From positions 1 to 40,986 of the forward strand of contig NZ_WNJP01000006.1 in NCBI RefSeq assembly GCF_009733735.1: a stretch of DNA of 40,986 nucleotides, in the 5' to 3' direction. The stretch comes from Sandarakinorhabdus oryzae. GTDB taxonomy: Bacteria > Pseudomonadota > Alphaproteobacteria > Sphingomonadales > Sphingomonadaceae. Numbering within the stretch: position 1 is the first letter of the stretch; each line of letters opens with the position of its first letter. The notes under the pieces are model-generated. The model saw nothing but the letters and a program-made list of their open reading frames with translations. It was not told the DNA's origin and made no database searches. Both the position numbers and the translations under genes were made by a program. Of the stretch, positions 39,832 to 40,986 are shown piece by piece.

Positions 39832-40710
39832 ATGTCGATCAAGCCAGTCAAGACGGCGGTTTTCCCGGTGGGCGGCCAGGGCACGCGCTTCCTGCCCGCC
39901 ACCAAGGCCATGCCCAAGGAAATGCTGCCGGTGGTGGACAAGCCGCTGCTGCAATATGCAGTCGATGAAGCCATCGCCGCCGGCATCGAGCGGCTGGTGT
40001 TCGTGACCGCGCGCGGCAAGGGCGCGCTGGAGGATTATTTCGACATCGCGCAGGAACTGGTCGACAGCCTGAAGGCCAAGGGCAAGACGGCGGAACTGGC
40101 GGTGCTGGAAGCCACCCAGATCGAACCCGGCCGCATGGTCTATGTGCGCCAGCAGGAGCCGGCGGGGCTAGGCCACGCCGTGTGGTGCGCCCGCCATGTG
40201 GTCGGCCGCGAGGCCTTTGCCGTGCTGCTGCCCGACGAATTGCTGTGGAACCCGGCCAACCCGGCGCTGAAGGAAATGCACGACGCCTACCAACAACTTG
40301 GCGGCAACATCATCTCCGTGCTGGAGGTGCCCGAAGCGCATACGCACCGTTATGGCATCGTCTCTCCCGGCGCGACCGAGGGCCTGATCACCGAGGTGAA
40401 GGGCCTGGTGGAAAAGCCGGCGCCGGGCACGGCCCTCTCACGGCTGGCCGCCATCGGCCGCTATATCCTGCAGCCCGAGGTGATGGACGTGCTGGCTGAG
40501 GGCAAGCGCGGCGCCGGCGGCGAGATCCAGCTCACTGATGCAATGGCCGAAATGATCGGTCAGCAGCCGTTCCACGCCCTCACCTTCACCGGCACCCGCT
40601 TTGATTGCGGCGACAAGGCCGGGCACGTGACGGCCAACATCGCGCTGGCGCTGGAGCGCGATGATGTGGGCCCGGCCGTGCGCGCATGGTTGCAGGCCCA
40701 GCGCTTCTGA
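39832..40710 (+). CDS. galU: UTP-glucose-1-phosphate uridylyltransferase
   Basis: A 292-residue nucleotidyltransferase making UDP-glucose for polysaccharides and glycolipids. Signature FPVGGQGTRFLPATKAMPKEM (nucleotide loop) is followed by VVDKPLLQYAVDEA, FVTARGKGALEDYFD, QQEPAGLGHAVWCA, LLPDELLWNP, and the C-terminal FTGTRFDCGDKAGHV. The length is as expected. ATG 39832 follows AGGGAA; an in-frame TTG at 39811 would precede it but adds nothing recognisable. It is probably transcribed from its own promoter. It could feed the Alg13/14-type transferase elsewhere in the window, but this is speculation. Confidence 0.95.
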   Translation: MSIKPVKTAVFPVGGQGTRFLPATKAMPKEMLPVVDKPLLQYAVDEAIAAGIERLVFVTARGKGALEDYFDIAQELVDSLKAKGKTAELAVLEATQIEPGRMVYVRQQEPAGLGHAVWCARHVVGREAFAVLLPDELLWNPANPALKEMHDAYQQLGGNIISVLEVPEAHTHRYGIVSPGATEGLITEVKGLVEKPAPGTALSRLAAIGRYILQPEVMDVLAEGKRGAGGEIQLTDAMAEMIGQQPFHALTFTGTRFDCGDKAGHVTANIALALERDDVGPAVRAWLQAQRF

Positions 40711-40714
40711 CCGG

Positions 40715-40986
40715 TCAGGGCAGGCGCACCACCCGCAGGGCCTTCAGCTGCCGCACCGATCGCGCGGCGCGGGTTTCGCCAGGCACCACCAGTCGCAGCG
40801 GGCCGTTGGCGATATCGAGCGGCTTGCCGTCGCAGGCGGTCGCCACCAGCACGGCGCGGTTGCCCAGCTTGCCGTCAATCTCGCCCAGGCTGAAGGCAAC
40901 GCGATAGCCATCGGCCGCCTCGGCGACGATCAGCGTGGTCAGCGCCGGCCCGCGCACCGCCTCGCCGCTGGGCAGGCCGGCCGCGG
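40715..40986 (-). CDS. Small molybdopterin-domain-like protein (5' truncated)
   Basis: The C-terminal ~90 residues of a minus-strand gene that runs off the right edge. GYRVAFSLGEIDGKLGNRAVLVATACDGKPL, followed by GPLRLVVPGETRAARSVRQLKAL, resembles the C-terminal half of the small sulfite-oxidase-like 'oxidoreductase molybdopterin-binding' domain proteins (about 150-170 residues, exported, usually lacking the cofactor Cys). The stop is 4 nt from galU. The N-terminus is missing, so the family call is moderate. Confidence 0.6.
   Translation of the reverse strand, partial: AAGLPSGEAVRGPALTTLIVAEAADGYRVAFSLGEIDGKLGNRAVLVATACDGKPLDIANGPLRLVVPGETRAARSVRQLKALRVVRLP

Overview
The window is about 41 kb of dense, high-GC DNA with short intergenic gaps, many 1-4 nt gene overlaps and frequent GTG/TTG starts. 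The gene families (an ABA4-like membrane protein, DUF1289, DUF3617, the 'ligase-associated' helicase/exonuclease/PdeM group, an S10 peptidase, many exported proteins) point to a free-living alphaproteobacterium, most likely a sphingomonad. This assignment is an inference from gene content. No rRNA, tRNA, transposase, prophage or CRISPR was seen.

Layout. 1-2073 (+): tail of an unidentified gene, a VOC-fold protein and a secreted S10 serine peptidase. 2074-3089: palindromic repeats and terminator-like hairpins around a minus-strand alpha/beta hydrolase. 3090-7132 (-): an overlapping xth-ribA-ykuD operon, an intergenic stretch that can fold strongly, lolA, and a LuxR-type regulator. 7371-16689 (+): a four-gene operon with 1-4 nt junctions encoding a five-haem cytochrome c, a two-domain GlcG/HbpS-like lipoprotein, an outer-membrane beta-barrel, and a 1379-residue decahaem cytochrome fused to an LVIVD-type beta-propeller. 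16693-21981 (-): a seven-gene probable operon running from an ABA4-like protein through DUF1289, a flavin monooxygenase, Alg14/Alg13-type glycosyltransferase halves and a thioesterase to an alkylsulfatase-like enzyme. 22068-23786: an exported methyltransferase, a small orphan membrane protein bracketed by inverted repeat copies, and a RidA protein. 23788-28604: a D-Ala-D-Ala carboxypeptidase, release factor RF3 and a class A penicillin-binding protein. 28608-34338 (-): acyl-CoA synthetase, gamma-glutamyltransferase, dihydroorotate dehydrogenase and the ligase-associated exonuclease. 34410-40710 (+): DUF3617 protein, ligase-associated helicase, PdeM, a D-aminoacylase-like amidohydrolase and GalU. 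The right edge cuts a small minus-strand molybdopterin-domain-like protein.

The most striking system is the 7371-16689 operon. Fifteen haem-binding motifs (fourteen CXXCH and one CX4CH), a lipoprotein and a barrel in one transcription unit resemble a porin-cytochrome electron conduit in organisation. However, the barrel does not look like MtrB, and the large cytochrome ends in a propeller with about six blades. A LuxR-type regulator lies divergently beside it. The second notable feature is a family of five short palindromic repeats whose stem shows compensatory base changes, so the fold rather than the exact sequence appears to be conserved.
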